A DNA stretch of 64,000 nucleotides from JADCRZ01 sp037718865 (GCA_037718865.1 JBBJMP010000004.1:1-64000); one strand, 5' to 3'. Shown: positions 24,403 through 35,102, counted from the stretch's first letter. Numbers and translations: made by a program. Notes: generated by a model from the sequence alone, not told the origin.

Positions 24403-26394
24403 TTACAAATTCTCAAAAGGTATCCATACTTTCATTTTACCAACCTGCCTGTTCGACCAGGCATAATATGGAATGGCAATTAATTTCTCGGTTTCTATAA
24501 TATTTACTCCCCCTAAAAGATGGCTTTGATGACTTACTTTAAATTTGTCTGTTGAAGAAACTGAAATTTTATCAAATCCATTTTTATTATCTACTTCTTC
24601 AATAGCATAAACTATTGGCCCGTATTCCAACGCTACTTTTCCCCTGTTTGTTTCTACATTCTTATCGCAGATTACTTTTTTTACGCTCATCGGAAATTGC
24701 AGGCTAACCTTATCCCCTTTTTTCCAAATTTTATTTACAATGGCATATCCATTTTTTACCTTATAATTTGCTGCTTTATTATTAACAAGTATAATCGGTT
24801 TAGTATTTAATGATTCCATGTAATGATAAAGGTTTCCTGGCAACACTTCGTTTCCCGCCCAACCGGGAATCCTGAATTGAATACTAAATGCTGTTGACTT
24901 TTCAGCATTAACTGTTAATTCTACTTTGCCTTTCAGTAAGTAGCTCTCGGCTTGCAACACATGGACTACATTGTTTGGTAATTCAATTTCAGCTTCGCTG
25001 GACGCATACAAATTGACAAAAATGTCCGAAGCACTTTTGGAATATAGTAGTCCGGGAATAGAAGGAATAAAGCGGATTAAATTGGTGGGGCAACAGGAAC
25101 AATCGAACCAGGACTGTCGGGTACATTGCCCTCTGTTGAATTTATATATTCCATCCGATTCTAACGCATTTTGATAAAAGAATTGTTTTCCGTCTAAAGA
25201 AAGGCCGGCAATTAAACTATTGTACAAGGTTCGTTCAATGACGTCAAAATATTTTGCATCCGCAGTTAAATTATTTAATCGATGGTTCCAGTAAACATCT
25301 CCGATGGAAGCACAGGTTTCGCTATAAGCTGTAAGATTTGGTAATTCGTAATTTGCGCCAAATGATTCCCCATCATGTTTAGAACCAATTCCACCAGTGA
25401 TGTACATCTTTTTGCCTACCATATTATTCCATAGCTGATGCACCGCATTACTGTAGGCCGCATCCTTGTTTATAGCTGCAATATCAGTCATGGCGGCATA
25501 CATATACACCGCTCTTACGGCATGGCCAACCACTTCTTCCTGGTCTGTTAGCGGTAAGTGATCCTGGGAATAGGAACCATATAATTCATGATTTTCTCTA
25601 TTTCCACGATTATCTAAAAAGTATTTTGCCAGGTGTAAATAGTGCGTGTTTTTTGTAATGCTATATAGTTGTATCAATCCAGATTCAATAATTTGATGTC
25701 CTGGAACAGCTTTTATCTGGCCATCGTTGTCGCCAAAAGTCTTGACCATCAAATCAGCATTTTTTAAAGCGATATTTAAAAGACTTTTCTTTCCGGTAGC
25801 TTTAAAGTGTACGGCTGCGGCTTCATACAAGTGGCCGGCGTTATATAGCTCATGACTCTTTGCCAAAGATTCCCAACGGATTCCTTTATCAACCTTCACC
25901 CAGGCAGCGGGAGGATTTGCTGGATCAATAGTCCGCCATGTAGTTAAATATCCGTCATTTTCCTGTCCAATTTTTACTATATCAATCAGGGAGTCTAATA
26001 ATTTTTCCAACGGTGCGTTTGGAGCAGTAAGCAAGGAGTTTGAAGCGCCTTCAATAATTTTATAAACATCGGAGTCGTCAAAAGGAAAATGCCCTTTTGT
26101 TTCGCCTGTCATTTTCCCCCCAGCAATTAAGAAGTTATCAAAACGCCCTTCCTCTTTGCATTTAGCTATTGCATATTCAATGGTCGTGCCTTGCACTTTT
26201 TTAATAATGGGCGACCAAAAACTGTCTGTTAATCTAATATTTTTGATGGGGACTGGAGTTAAGACATAATCAGTTCCAGCAGGGGCAGATTCATTTTTTA
26301 ATGTATTTGGATTTTCCATTAAATGCCAGGCACATGCTGGTAAAAGAAAGCCAATACAGAGAAGCAAATTCCGAAAATAAAATATCTTTTGCAT
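24403..26394 (-). CDS. GH127-type beta-L-arabinofuranosidase (DUF1680)
   Basis: A 663-residue protein of the (alpha/alpha)6-barrel DUF1680 family with an N-terminal signal sequence. The zinc/catalytic cluster is present: E359 and C361 in YSETCASIG, and C434-C435 in CSCCPTN. This is the arrangement of GH127, in which a cysteine acts as nucleophile. Related GH146 enzymes share it. It would remove beta-L-arabinofuranosyl units, which points to a pectic or arabinose-decorated part of the substrate. Confidence 0.87.
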   Translation of the reverse strand: MQKIFYFRNLLLCIGFLLPACAWHLMENPNTLKNESAPAGTDYVLTPVPIKNIRLTDSFWSPIIKKVQGTTIEYAIAKCKEEGRFDNFLIAGGKMTGETKGHFPFDDSDVYKIIEGASNSLLTAPNAPLEKLLDSLIDIVKIGQENDGYLTTWRTIDPANPPAAWVKVDKGIRWESLAKSHELYNAGHLYEAAAVHFKATGKKSLLNIALKNADLMVKTFGDNDGQIKAVPGHQIIESGLIQLYSITKNTHYLHLAKYFLDNRGNRENHELYGSYSQDHLPLTDQEEVVGHAVRAVYMYAAMTDIAAINKDAAYSNAVHQLWNNMVGKKMYITGGIGSKHDGESFGANYELPNLTAYSETCASIGDVYWNHRLNNLTADAKYFDVIERTLYNSLIAGLSLDGKQFFYQNALESDGIYKFNRGQCTRQSWFDCSCCPTNLIRFIPSIPGLLYSKSASDIFVNLYASSEAEIELPNNVVHVLQAESYLLKGKVELTVNAEKSTAFSIQFRIPGWAGNEVLPGNLYHYMESLNTKPIILVNNKAANYKVKNGYAIVNKIWKKGDKVSLQFPMSVKKVICDKNVETNRGKVALEYGPIVYAIEEVDNKNGFDKISVSSTDKFKVSHQSHLLGGVNIIETEKLIAIPYYAWSNRQVGKMKVWIPFENL

Positions 26395-26465
26395 GTAACT
26401 AATTTGGAATTTTTATTTTATGCTTTTCATTTGTAAAAAAGGGAAATGATGTTATTTTTTTAAAT

Positions 26466-27467
26466 CTATTGTGGCCAATTCCAATGTATCAGATCCTTGC
26501 TCCGGGCAATTCCAATCGAAGCATTTTTATCAAAGTCACCTTCTTCTTCTGTTAGTGGGCCAGAGCCATGAAAGAACATCAAATAGTTACCATAGTTTGA
26601 GTTTTTTCTTAAATCCACAACCGTACCTGCGGTAATCCTACCTTTGGCCCATGGCCAATCTTTTTGCCCTAAGGTTACCAGGGTTCCAAAGTCTTCCCAC
26701 TGTTTCAGATCTTTTGATTTTTTTATCGCAATGCCGTTTTTGGGTGAATGGAAAAGGATGTACTCATTTTTTTCTTTTAACACACATACATTTTCTCCGG
26801 ATTCGGTATGTCCTACATATTTCCAGCTTTTAAAATCATAGGTATAGCTCATGCTTACCCCGTTTTGTTTGTAAAAGCACCACCATTTCCCTTTCTCGTC
26901 TTTGTCCTCCAGCAGGTAAGGATCTATCATTCTTCCCTTATCCTTTTGCAACACATCATTTCCTTTTACCCTAAGTAACTCCGGTAAACTCCATGTTATA
27001 AGATTCTTACTTCGCATGATGTAGAGCCGTGCCTCTCCTGTACCAAATTTGGGCATATCCTTAATAAGATAATTGGGGCGGGGGTAGGTTTGCAAACAAA
27101 GTATCCATTCGTTTTTATACCGGATCACATTTCCCGGGCTTGAATAATCCAGGTTTTGGTCACGTGAAGTCAATATTTTCTTGTCAGTCCAATTTTGTAA
27201 ATCTTTACTGGTGCTCATGGCTGTGTAAGAATATACCTTGCCATCTTGCTCACTTTTTACCATGGTAAAAAACAGGTAAAATATTTTTTGGTGATAAAGC
27301 ACAGCGGGATCCCTGTAAGCGACAGAATCGCTTCCCTTAAAAATTATTGGAGAGCTTAATGATGCTAATTGATTTTGCTGAGCATACAGAACTTTCGAAA
27401 ATAAAAGAAAGAACAATATTATTCCGCTGGAAATAAAAATGCTTTTTATGTTCGTAATTAATTTCAA
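26466..27467 (-). CDS. Secreted five-bladed beta-propeller glycosidase (GH43/GH117-like)
   Basis: A 333-residue protein with a signal peptide ending near LYAQ. Repeated propeller motifs appear: AYRDPAVLYHQKIFYLFFT, YSYTAMSTSKDLQNW, MIDPYLLEDKDEKG and IGIARSKDLIHW. The fold is shared by GH43, GH117 and related families. The exact family is not certain from motifs alone. Probably an exo-acting arabinosidase or related enzyme in the leftward operon. 11 bp separate it from the GH28 gene upstream. Confidence 0.7.
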   Translation of the reverse strand: MKLITNIKSIFISSGIILFFLLFSKVLYAQQNQLASLSSPIIFKGSDSVAYRDPAVLYHQKIFYLFFTMVKSEQDGKVYSYTAMSTSKDLQNWTDKKILTSRDQNLDYSSPGNVIRYKNEWILCLQTYPRPNYLIKDMPKFGTGEARLYIMRSKNLITWSLPELLRVKGNDVLQKDKGRMIDPYLLEDKDEKGKWWCFYKQNGVSMSYTYDFKSWKYVGHTESGENVCVLKEKNEYILFHSPKNGIAIKKSKDLKQWEDFGTLVTLGQKDWPWAKGRITAGTVVDLRKNSNYGNYLMFFHGSGPLTEEEGDFDKNASIGIARSKDLIHWNWPQ

Positions 27468-27477
27468 ATTATGAAGT

Positions 27478-29082
27478 TTAAAGAATTACACTCACTGATT
27501 TTGCCTCGTCATCTAATTTCGCATCAGTCGTTTTATACAAGATGATTTGCTTCTTACCCGGATCGGGTAGTTTTATTTCGTGCATGTTCACATCCTTCAC
27601 ATCATCAAAAATAAAAGCCGGTCTAAAATCTTCGTTTGCAAGCTTCAATTTAATGTTCTTGAAAGTGATGCCCCGGGCATGTCTTACATAAAACCCCCAG
27701 GCCGGCAATTCACCAAACATACTAAACTCGGGATAACTTTTTTCATACTCTGGCACCTGTTGCAACCGGCTCAAGGGTACGTAAGCCATGCCTTTGGACG
27801 CTCTTCCGGGATAGGAGATTTCGATATTTTCCAAAACAACATTTTCAATTTCGTAACCGGGAATGCCTACGATTGATGCAGGAAATGGGTTGTGGAAGAA
27901 ATCAACTTCAGGGCCACGCATATCATAATTGATATCTGGCCGGCCAAAAGGGACTTGCACTTTCATATCCCTGATGTGGACGTTTCTAACCGTGCCCGGC
28001 GTTTTACCATCTCTGTGTCCTATGCGAATAAAAAGGGCATTTCCTGTGTTCACAGCTTTGATGTTACTGATGTTTATATTTTCAATGATGCCGCCATCAA
28101 CTGTTTCCAGCGCAATGGCTGAACGGTAAGTGTCGAATATTCTTATTTTTTCAATGGTAACGTTTTTAAAGCCATTATAGGAAGCGGTACCAAATTTAAT
28201 GGCGCTTGCGCTTGATCGTATGGTACAGTTAGCGATGTAAATGCTATCGTTGTAATAGCCGGGATAATACGACTTAAGACAGATACCATCATCAGCAGCA
28301 TCCACATCGCAACCGGTTATGCGCACGTTGCGGCAGTCTGTAATATCCATACCATCGTTGTTCCAATAAGCACGGTCGGTCAAGGAAATATTATTGATGG
28401 TGAGATTATAACACAATTCAAAAGACAATCCCCAGCAAGCCCCGTTCTTAATTTTTAAATTTGATATGATCACTTGGTCGCATTCGGAAAAGCGAAATAA
28501 TTTTGGCCGTACCCTTTCACTGGGCCGCATGTTTTTTATACTGTAGTTAGGGTCAACTTTAATACCTGCATGATGCAAACTATCAATGTTTAAAGCCAGC
28601 GCTCTCCCTTGCCCGTCAATTAATCCTTTACCAGAAAGCGAAATGTTGTTTGCCCTGAAGGCCAATATCAACGCAAGTTGGGAGTTATCATCCTGCTTTG
28701 GGGAAATGGGTCTGCCATCTGTATTTATTGCTTTATAATCATCGGGGTTGGAACTTCCCAAAAGGATAGCGCCTTCTTCGAGATAAATTTCCACATCGCT
28801 TTTCATTTCAATACTGCCGGTTAAAAAACATCCTTTTGAAAAAACTACTTTTCCGCCATTATTTTTACTGGCGGCATCAATGGCAGTTTGTATCGCTTTT
28901 GTGTTTAACGTTTTTCCATCGGGTACAGCTCCGTAGTCAAGAATATCGTAAGCTCTTTTTGCAGCCGCATTTTGCCCCCAACTTTCCGAAGAGATTAGCA
29001 ATAGAAATGCAATTGTGCATAAACTAAAAAATAATGATTTTATACTTTGCATTTTATGCATGTTCCTTTGATTTTGAGTCAA
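27478..29082 (-). CDS. GH28 polygalacturonase-like enzyme
   Basis: A 534-residue right-handed beta-helix protein with a signal peptide (cleavage near SWGQNAAAKR). GH28 catalytic motifs are recognisable as NNDGMDI and DAADDGICLKS, and the N-terminal DYGAVPDGKTLNT motif is typical. Acts on galacturonan or rhamnogalacturonan chains, probably in the periplasm or outside. The native start is probably the Met at codon 9 or 11 (MHKMQSIKSL), since a hydrophobic stretch follows. Confidence 0.85.
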   Translation of the reverse strand: MTQNQRNMHKMQSIKSLFFSLCTIAFLLLISSESWGQNAAAKRAYDILDYGAVPDGKTLNTKAIQTAIDAASKNNGGKVVFSKGCFLTGSIEMKSDVEIYLEEGAILLGSSNPDDYKAINTDGRPISPKQDDNSQLALILAFRANNISLSGKGLIDGQGRALALNIDSLHHAGIKVDPNYSIKNMRPSERVRPKLFRFSECDQVIISNLKIKNGACWGLSFELCYNLTINNISLTDRAYWNNDGMDITDCRNVRITGCDVDAADDGICLKSYYPGYYNDSIYIANCTIRSSASAIKFGTASYNGFKNVTIEKIRIFDTYRSAIALETVDGGIIENINISNIKAVNTGNALFIRIGHRDGKTPGTVRNVHIRDMKVQVPFGRPDINYDMRGPEVDFFHNPFPASIVGIPGYEIENVVLENIEISYPGRASKGMAYVPLSRLQQVPEYEKSYPEFSMFGELPAWGFYVRHARGITFKNIKLKLANEDFRPAFIFDDVKDVNMHEIKLPDPGKKQIILYKTTDAKLDDEAKSVSVIL

Positions 29083-29102
29083 AACATTTTGTTAGTATCA
29101 AC

Positions 29103-29243
29103 TCACTTTGTTAAAAATTCAATTTTTTGAAACACCATTCCGTAATGACTGCCGGGCGGATTTTCTATAATTTTATTGCCATTCCAGTTGGTGGCAAAAT
29201 TGCCAGAATAGAGCAACCACATTGTTTTACCAATTAAATTGAA
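29103..29243 (-). pseudogene. Orphan C-terminal fragment of a lost enzyme
   Basis: A 46-codon frame starts directly beyond the GH26 stop codon, shifted by one base, and ends at TGA (29103-29105). The translation (containing MWLLYSGNFATNWNG and PPGSHYGMVFQKIEF) looks like a real protein C-terminus, of the type found at the end of beta-propeller or DUF4185-like proteins. It has no start or upstream part. It is probably what is left after a deletion fused two neighbouring genes' ends. Confidence 0.5.
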
Positions 29244-29244
29244 A

Positions 29245-30609
29245 TCACTGCTTTTTAAATTGGTCTAATTCAGATTTAAATTGTGCTAACATAATCGTCT
29301 GTTTTTTATCCACGTAATTAATAAAGTCTTTCCCTGGTAGTGAATTATTATACATCGGTACAAAGTATCCATCAGCTGGGTCTAAAGCTTTTTTATCTCT
29401 GTTGTTGCTCCAATTTTGCCAAACGACTGCGTAAGCAACATGAATGTTCTTGTCGGCTATCCAGGAAAACAAATAATCGTTGTACCGGTTAATTGCAGGT
29501 TGCCTGCCATCTTCTTCTGCTGGCATTCCACGATTACCTGCTTCGGTAATTGCCGCTATTTTATCATCCTGTTTCGCTAATAGAGACAAACCCTTTAGCT
29601 TAAGCCTGCATTGATCAAAACTTCCTGGGGGATTGTCTTTACTGGTATATAGGTCCATTCCATAAACATCGATCAATGCCAGGTCGGTTGGATCTTTAGG
29701 TAAATAAGTACTGAATTCATCCCGATAACGACGGGCAATCTCTTCTTCATTTTGTGTATTTGACAGGTTTACATTATCCAGCTTATCTGTTGAAAATTCA
29801 ATTAATATTCCGGGAAGTTCCTTCTTAAAATATCGGGCGGTTTCAATAAAAACCTTCATAAGCGCCTCCTTCCCATTCAATGGCAGGTCGCCATGAAGCC
29901 ATTTCAATCCCCACCAAAACCAATCTCCATCTGCCTCGTGAAATGGTCGAAAAATGATACCAGACCCATCTGCAGAAATTTGTTTTAAACGCTTAGCCAT
30001 GGGTTTAAGCCTTTGTGTTTCGTATGCCATCCACCATTTGTCTTTAGCCTCGAAGCCATTTGCGATATGATAGAAAGGCTGTTGTTTTATCATCAGCCCG
30101 ACGTAAGGATTATTATCAAACTCATCCATACGGTAAGCCCTTTCTTTATACCCAGGCAGTAATACGGGCTGCATGTGCCAGTCGAAAGCTATCAAACCTC
30201 CATTTTGCCTGTAGAGCTTCATTGCTGCCAAATTTGTTTCTACTTCTTGCATACGATTTGGACCATCTGTAATATCCAGTATCAGCTTAAAAGCATCATA
30301 TCCCATAATGGCAGGAAGTTGCCCGGTCATTTCTTTAACATCGGATTTCTGAGCAGAGAGCTCTTCTCTGATTTCTTTCCTGTTTTTAATTTCCCAATCG
30401 AACTCACCAGCAACGCCCATCATTATCGTACTTTCATGACCAAAAAGATGTGTTCCGTCCCCGGAATATTGAATGGTTTTTAAATAATTAGCAATTGTGC
30501 TTCCATCGCTCTTGCTATCTTTCGAAGTTGCTAATTTAGAAGCCTTACAACCTAGAAGAACCAGCAGGATAAAAAGAAAAGAAACATTTGTTCGATTTGT
30601 TATTAGCAC
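29245..30609 (-). CDS. GH26 beta-mannanase lipoprotein
   Basis: A 454-residue GH26 enzyme with lipobox LLGC (Cys21). Catalytic acid/base E225 lies in FRPFHEADGDWFWWG and the nucleophile E356 in AAITEAGNRG. It hydrolyses beta-1,4-mannan internally or releases mannobiose. Surface or periplasmic anchoring is expected. Part of the leftward operon between GH92 and GH28 genes. A different GH26 is secreted from 44121-46070. Confidence 0.9.
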   Translation of the reverse strand: MLITNRTNVSFLFILLVLLGCKASKLATSKDSKSDGSTIANYLKTIQYSGDGTHLFGHESTIMMGVAGEFDWEIKNRKEIREELSAQKSDVKEMTGQLPAIMGYDAFKLILDITDGPNRMQEVETNLAAMKLYRQNGGLIAFDWHMQPVLLPGYKERAYRMDEFDNNPYVGLMIKQQPFYHIANGFEAKDKWWMAYETQRLKPMAKRLKQISADGSGIIFRPFHEADGDWFWWGLKWLHGDLPLNGKEALMKVFIETARYFKKELPGILIEFSTDKLDNVNLSNTQNEEEIARRYRDEFSTYLPKDPTDLALIDVYGMDLYTSKDNPPGSFDQCRLKLKGLSLLAKQDDKIAAITEAGNRGMPAEEDGRQPAINRYNDYLFSWIADKNIHVAYAVVWQNWSNNRDKKALDPADGYFVPMYNNSLPGKDFINYVDKKQTIMLAQFKSELDQFKKQ

Positions 30610-30779
30610 ATTAAAAGATTTTATAGTAGCATCATAAATTGAATAGTTATACTATTCAACCGGTTTAGTAAAATCCAGACATCACCAGTTTCGAATATTT
30701 CTGTTTCAAGAATATATGTCAACTAATGTTCTTATTTAACAACTCCTGTAAAGATGTAACGATCTCAAAGTAATCATGC

Positions 30780-31091
30780 AGTGGAACAAGCGTATTCTTT
30801 ACCTGCCAATGCCTTATCCGTTTTAAAAGTTTTTGGTTTGCCATTAACTGGTTTTAACCAATTTTTTATAGGCTTGTATTTCGCATATAACTTATTTGAC
30901 AAACTGCCTGGACTTTGCAATCAACAGTTAGCTTAAAATTATTTTCTGTTTTCACAAGATTATATTTGTTCAATGTAGCCTTCGATAATTCAAAAAATTA
31001 TTTCCTTATATTTTTCCCACAAGGTCTCCTGTACAGCTTTCATTTCTTCACCGTGCCACGTAAGTCCAAACGCCTCTTGTTCTAAAGTTCA
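30780..31091 (-). pseudogene. Degenerate glycosidase remnants in a 522-bp gap
   Basis: Between the GH26 and GH92 genes no complete ORF exists. Two minus-strand pieces look protein-like: a 32-codon frame ending at 30990 (with LTWHGEEMKAVQETLW), and near 30860-30940 a stretch reading NNFKLTVDCKVQA, reminiscent of C-terminal domains in GH78-type enzymes. Frame changes separate them. The evidence is weak and family assignment uncertain. Confidence 0.3.
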
Positions 31092-31131
31092 ATTGCTTTA
31101 ACATGCCAATAATTATGGCCGATTACAACCA

Positions 31132-33468
31132 CTAGTTTTTGCCAAAATCTTTATTCGGTTCAGCACCCATTTCTAATTCCAATACACCCCCTTTTATTAA
31201 ATCAGCATGTGAGATTTTTAAACCATTGAATGGTTTTCCATTAAGGGTTGCCTTCTGGATATAAACATTCGATTTGGAATTATTATTGGCTTTTATAGTG
31301 AATGTTTTACCGGAATAATATTCCTTGTCGAGATTAATCACAACTTTGTCGAACAGCGGGCTTCCAATATCGTACGATGAATTGACACCACATCCGCCAT
31401 CCATCTGAAACAAGCCCATGGATGACAATACAAACCAGGCACTCATCTGCCCTTCGTCTTCTTCGCCTTGCCAACCGTTTAAGGGTGATGAATCAAAGAA
31501 GTTGTCGAGCAATTCCCTGCTGTATTTTTGTGTTAACCATGGTTTTCCGGAGTAGTTGAATATCCATGGCGCTTGCATGTTTGGCTGGGTTCCTATAAAA
31601 ACATTGCCGTTGTGAAAACCTTTTTCAAGGCGGTCGTTAAAGAGATCCTGGCCTACCAGTTTAATCATTCCAGGATAATCTTGCGGTACAAAATAAGTGA
31701 AGTGCCATGCCGTTCCTTCTACGTAACCGGCACCAAACCAGGTGCCATGGTTTTTAAGTGAATCCCAATCCTGCACCCACTTGCCATCAGCATGGCGCTG
31801 CCTGATAAATTTGGTGGAAGGATCGAATACGTTTTTATAATTTAAAGAACGTGTGGTAAAATATTTGTAATCGGCTTTTTTACCTAGGGCCCTGGCAAAT
31901 TGCGCAGTACAATAATCGTCGTATCCATATTCCATCGTATTAGAAACAGGACCATCTTCATTAGAGACATAGCCCAGTTCCATGTAACTTTTTAAATTTT
32001 TATTGCCAACATACCCACCGCATTCATGCTTTTTACCGGGAGTTGTTTGTATCTTTTTAATTGCCTCCCATGCTTTTTTAACATCAAAATTTCTTATTCC
32101 TTTTTGATAAGCTGCAACGATTAGAGATATCTCACGCTGTGCTACCATCACATCAGCATACTCTAACCCTGAAGGGCTTTTAGGTAACCATCCGCCTTTA
32201 TCTGACATTTCGATTAAAGAATTTACCCAAGAATTTGCAAGCCCGGGATTTAGTAATGTCCAGAGCGGCGTTAAGTTCCATTGTATGCCCCAGAATGCAT
32301 CGCAACCATACATTGCGTCGGCGGGTTTTTGCACTTGCTGCACATTTTCACACATGTCGGTATATTTTCCATTTACATCGCTTAACACACCACGCCCTGC
32401 ATATACACGGTACAAACTGGTATAAAATTTTACTTTGTCATCTTCATTTGTTGTAGACACTTCAACAGTATTTAGTTTTTCACTCCAGGCAGCTTTGTTA
32501 GCAGCAACTACCGCATTAAAATCCCAATTAAAGCTGTCGAGTTCTGTGGTAAGATTGAGCCGGGCTTGCTCAACTGACACCAACGAAATGGCCGTTTGCT
32601 GTTGTATTACCTCGCCTTTTTCGGTACTAAAAGTGAGGTAGATGCCGCAGTCGTCTGTCCCCTTAAATGATTTAATATTCTCTGTTCTATCCACTTTTTT
32701 TACCCAGTCTTCGCCATATCTTTTTTCATTGCCCGTATATGGATGTGCCTGGAAACCGCCCATTGATTTAAAGGCTTTGCTGAAACGGGTTACAAAATGT
32801 ACGGTGTAATCATCGCCATCAACCGAATATTTGATAGAGCCTTCTATCTCTTTGTCGTTTACGACACGGGTAATGGCTTCTGGTATCACGGCTTTAAATT
32901 CTTCCTGGGGATACATGAATTTGAAAATCACGTTGGATTTATCACTTTTGGGATAAGTGTATTTTAAAACGCCGCATCGTGTAGTGGCTGCTAGTTCCAC
33001 ATCAATATTGTAATCATACAATTTCGCCTTGTAGTAGCCTACTTCTCCCTGTTCGTATTTCTTCTCGATGCGTGATTTGTAACCTGCTGTCCACATGTGC
33101 TGACCAAATGGTCCATCGGCAGGACCAGGAAATGTCTTAATGTTTCCTGTTGTTGGCATTACGCTGGGGCCATTCATAGTATAAGCATGAATGAAGCTAA
33201 AACCATTGATAGCATTAATGTTATACTCATACCCTGCACACCATGAGCTTAACTGGTTATCGGGGCTAAGCCGTACCATTCCCATGGGCATAACCGGCCC
33301 GGGAAAAAGCATCCAACGTGAATTGGATGTGCCGGTAAAAACATTTACATAGTCTATTGGTTTCTTACCTGTTTGACCAAGACAGCTTGCACCAAAGTGC
33401 ATTACAAACAGCATTGATATAATTTTAAAAATGTTGAATTTCACTTTTAATTTATTTTGGAATGACAC
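31132..33468 (-). CDS. GH92 alpha-mannosidase
   Basis: A 778-residue GH92 enzyme with a signal peptide. The opening DYVNVFTGTSNSRW motif, a TMEYGYDDYCTAQFA segment in the (alpha/alpha)6 barrel and EEDEGQMSAWFVLSSMG are hallmarks of the family. GH92 enzymes are calcium-dependent exo-alpha-mannosidases. Its presence alongside beta-mannanases suggests either alpha-mannosyl branches or a target beyond plant mannan. Confidence 0.92.
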   Translation of the reverse strand: MSFQNKLKVKFNIFKIISMLFVMHFGASCLGQTGKKPIDYVNVFTGTSNSRWMLFPGPVMPMGMVRLSPDNQLSSWCAGYEYNINAINGFSFIHAYTMNGPSVMPTTGNIKTFPGPADGPFGQHMWTAGYKSRIEKKYEQGEVGYYKAKLYDYNIDVELAATTRCGVLKYTYPKSDKSNVIFKFMYPQEEFKAVIPEAITRVVNDKEIEGSIKYSVDGDDYTVHFVTRFSKAFKSMGGFQAHPYTGNEKRYGEDWVKKVDRTENIKSFKGTDDCGIYLTFSTEKGEVIQQQTAISLVSVEQARLNLTTELDSFNWDFNAVVAANKAAWSEKLNTVEVSTTNEDDKVKFYTSLYRVYAGRGVLSDVNGKYTDMCENVQQVQKPADAMYGCDAFWGIQWNLTPLWTLLNPGLANSWVNSLIEMSDKGGWLPKSPSGLEYADVMVAQREISLIVAAYQKGIRNFDVKKAWEAIKKIQTTPGKKHECGGYVGNKNLKSYMELGYVSNEDGPVSNTMEYGYDDYCTAQFARALGKKADYKYFTTRSLNYKNVFDPSTKFIRQRHADGKWVQDWDSLKNHGTWFGAGYVEGTAWHFTYFVPQDYPGMIKLVGQDLFNDRLEKGFHNGNVFIGTQPNMQAPWIFNYSGKPWLTQKYSRELLDNFFDSSPLNGWQGEEDEGQMSAWFVLSSMGLFQMDGGCGVNSSYDIGSPLFDKVVINLDKEYYSGKTFTIKANNNSKSNVYIQKATLNGKPFNGLKISHADLIKGGVLELEMGAEPNKDFGKN

Positions 33469-33647
33469 ATTTTTTCATTTAAAGGACCCTAATTCTGATA
33501 AATCGTTTCTAACTATCGCAAACATTTGCAACTACACAATTTGTAATTAGTCATCTTAAAAGTGTATACACCGTTTTATTTTTTTCCTGATGAAAGGCTA
33601 TTTTTTGCGGGTTGTCAAATGCATCTTTTGTATTTACTTTTTTAAAT

Positions 33648-35102
33648 CTAGAAAACTTTGATCTCCCATAAAGCTGGCCTCGGATTCATTTTTTCGTTAC
33701 GCATGGTGATGCGGATGTATTGCACTGTAATCTTTGATTTAGTAATTAGCGGCGATCCGAATTTTTTATTCTCCGATTGATCGTCTGCGATTCTCCAGGT
33801 GTTATTGTCGTCAGAAACTTCAATTTTATATTGATAAGATTTGATAGGAAACTCAGGAAATATATGAATTTCATTAATGGTCTTTAAAGCACCCAGGTCC
33901 AGCATAAGCCATTCTTGTGCATAACTACCGCCTATCCAGGGTGTCCCATTGTTTTCATCAACTGCATTTTTTGCCGTGGTAACTACGGAATCCAATACAC
34001 TCGAACTTGAAACCGTACAGTTAAATGCCAGGTTATTTTTTTTATCTGCATCTTTCAACGCACCTAATCCCCTATTAGTGGTTACAACTCTTTTTATGGA
34101 ACCATCGGGATTGAACATTAGCTCATCAGCAGCTATCTGTCGTAATTTTTGAGCAATCGGGTAACGATCCAGTGTATTGAACCGATGATAAATGATATAA
34201 TATTTATCCTTAAATTTCAAAATTGAATGGTGACCGGTTGATTTTATTTTGTCATCCTTTTCATCCGTACCAAGAATTGGCCGCATCATCCCTTCTGTCC
34301 ATGGGCCAAAAGGCGTGGGCCCTGTAGCATACCGTACCTGGTAAGTCTGATCCCAGGTTTTGCCCCAGGAATAAGAAAAATAATAAGTGCCATTTTTCTT
34401 AAACATATAAGGCGCTTCAAAATAATATGGCGGGGTAACATCTTTTGGTTGCCCGCTGAATGAAATCATATCCGCATTTAGTTTTACGCCCATGCACCTG
34501 CCTTCAATATCATAGCCACTGTTACAAGAACCCCAATACAAATAAGCTTGTCCGTCATCATCTACAAAACATTCTGCATCTATGGTTTCTACAAAAAAAT
34601 ATTCTTTATGGCGGATTAACGGTTGATTGCCAGGAAGTGCATTTTTCCATGGACCTTGCAGATTATCGGCAACACCAACCCAAATTTCCTGGCCTACAGT
34701 AACGTACATATAAAATTTTCCATTTGGCCCTTTAATCACACTGGGTGCCCACACACCAGAAGCTGTACCTGTAGTACTTTTGCAGGCTTCTTTTGTTGGC
34801 CAATTTAAATAGTCGCATTTCCAATTCACAAAATCTCCTGAAGACCACATTGCCAGTTTGGTAATGTCGTCCCAACTCTGCATATCGCTTGTGGCAAAAA
34901 TGTAGAAGGTTTCATTTTCCTCAATAATAGTGGGGTCTGCGTAATATCCCGGCAATAAAGGATTGCCTGCTTTAGGGCTGTTGTATTTAAGGTCATTCTT
35001 GTTCCAAAGATTTAAGACAGACTGATCGGGGTTTTGTGCATGAACACCTAAGCCCGTGGCAAAAGCAATAAAGACTATCAAACACTTTTTATAATTTTTC
35101 AT
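33648..35102 (-). CDS. GH43 arabinofuranosidase/xylosidase with C-terminal CBM32 (F5/8C)
   Basis: A 484-residue secreted enzyme (signal peptide ending VHAQ). The five-bladed GH43 propeller shows the base D56 (YYADPTI), GVWAPSVIKG and the acid in TIDAECFVDDDG. Residues about 350-484 form a discoidin/F5-8C domain (AQEWLMLDLGALKTINEIH), a carbohydrate-binding module of CBM32 type. First gene of the leftward operon, divergent from susC. Confidence 0.88.
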   Translation of the reverse strand: MKNYKKCLIVFIAFATGLGVHAQNPDQSVLNLWNKNDLKYNSPKAGNPLLPGYYADPTIIEENETFYIFATSDMQSWDDITKLAMWSSGDFVNWKCDYLNWPTKEACKSTTGTASGVWAPSVIKGPNGKFYMYVTVGQEIWVGVADNLQGPWKNALPGNQPLIRHKEYFFVETIDAECFVDDDGQAYLYWGSCNSGYDIEGRCMGVKLNADMISFSGQPKDVTPPYYFEAPYMFKKNGTYYFSYSWGKTWDQTYQVRYATGPTPFGPWTEGMMRPILGTDEKDDKIKSTGHHSILKFKDKYYIIYHRFNTLDRYPIAQKLRQIAADELMFNPDGSIKRVVTTNRGLGALKDADKKNNLAFNCTVSSSSVLDSVVTTAKNAVDENNGTPWIGGSYAQEWLMLDLGALKTINEIHIFPEFPIKSYQYKIEVSDDNNTWRIADDQSENKKFGSPLITKSKITVQYIRITMRNEKMNPRPALWEIKVF

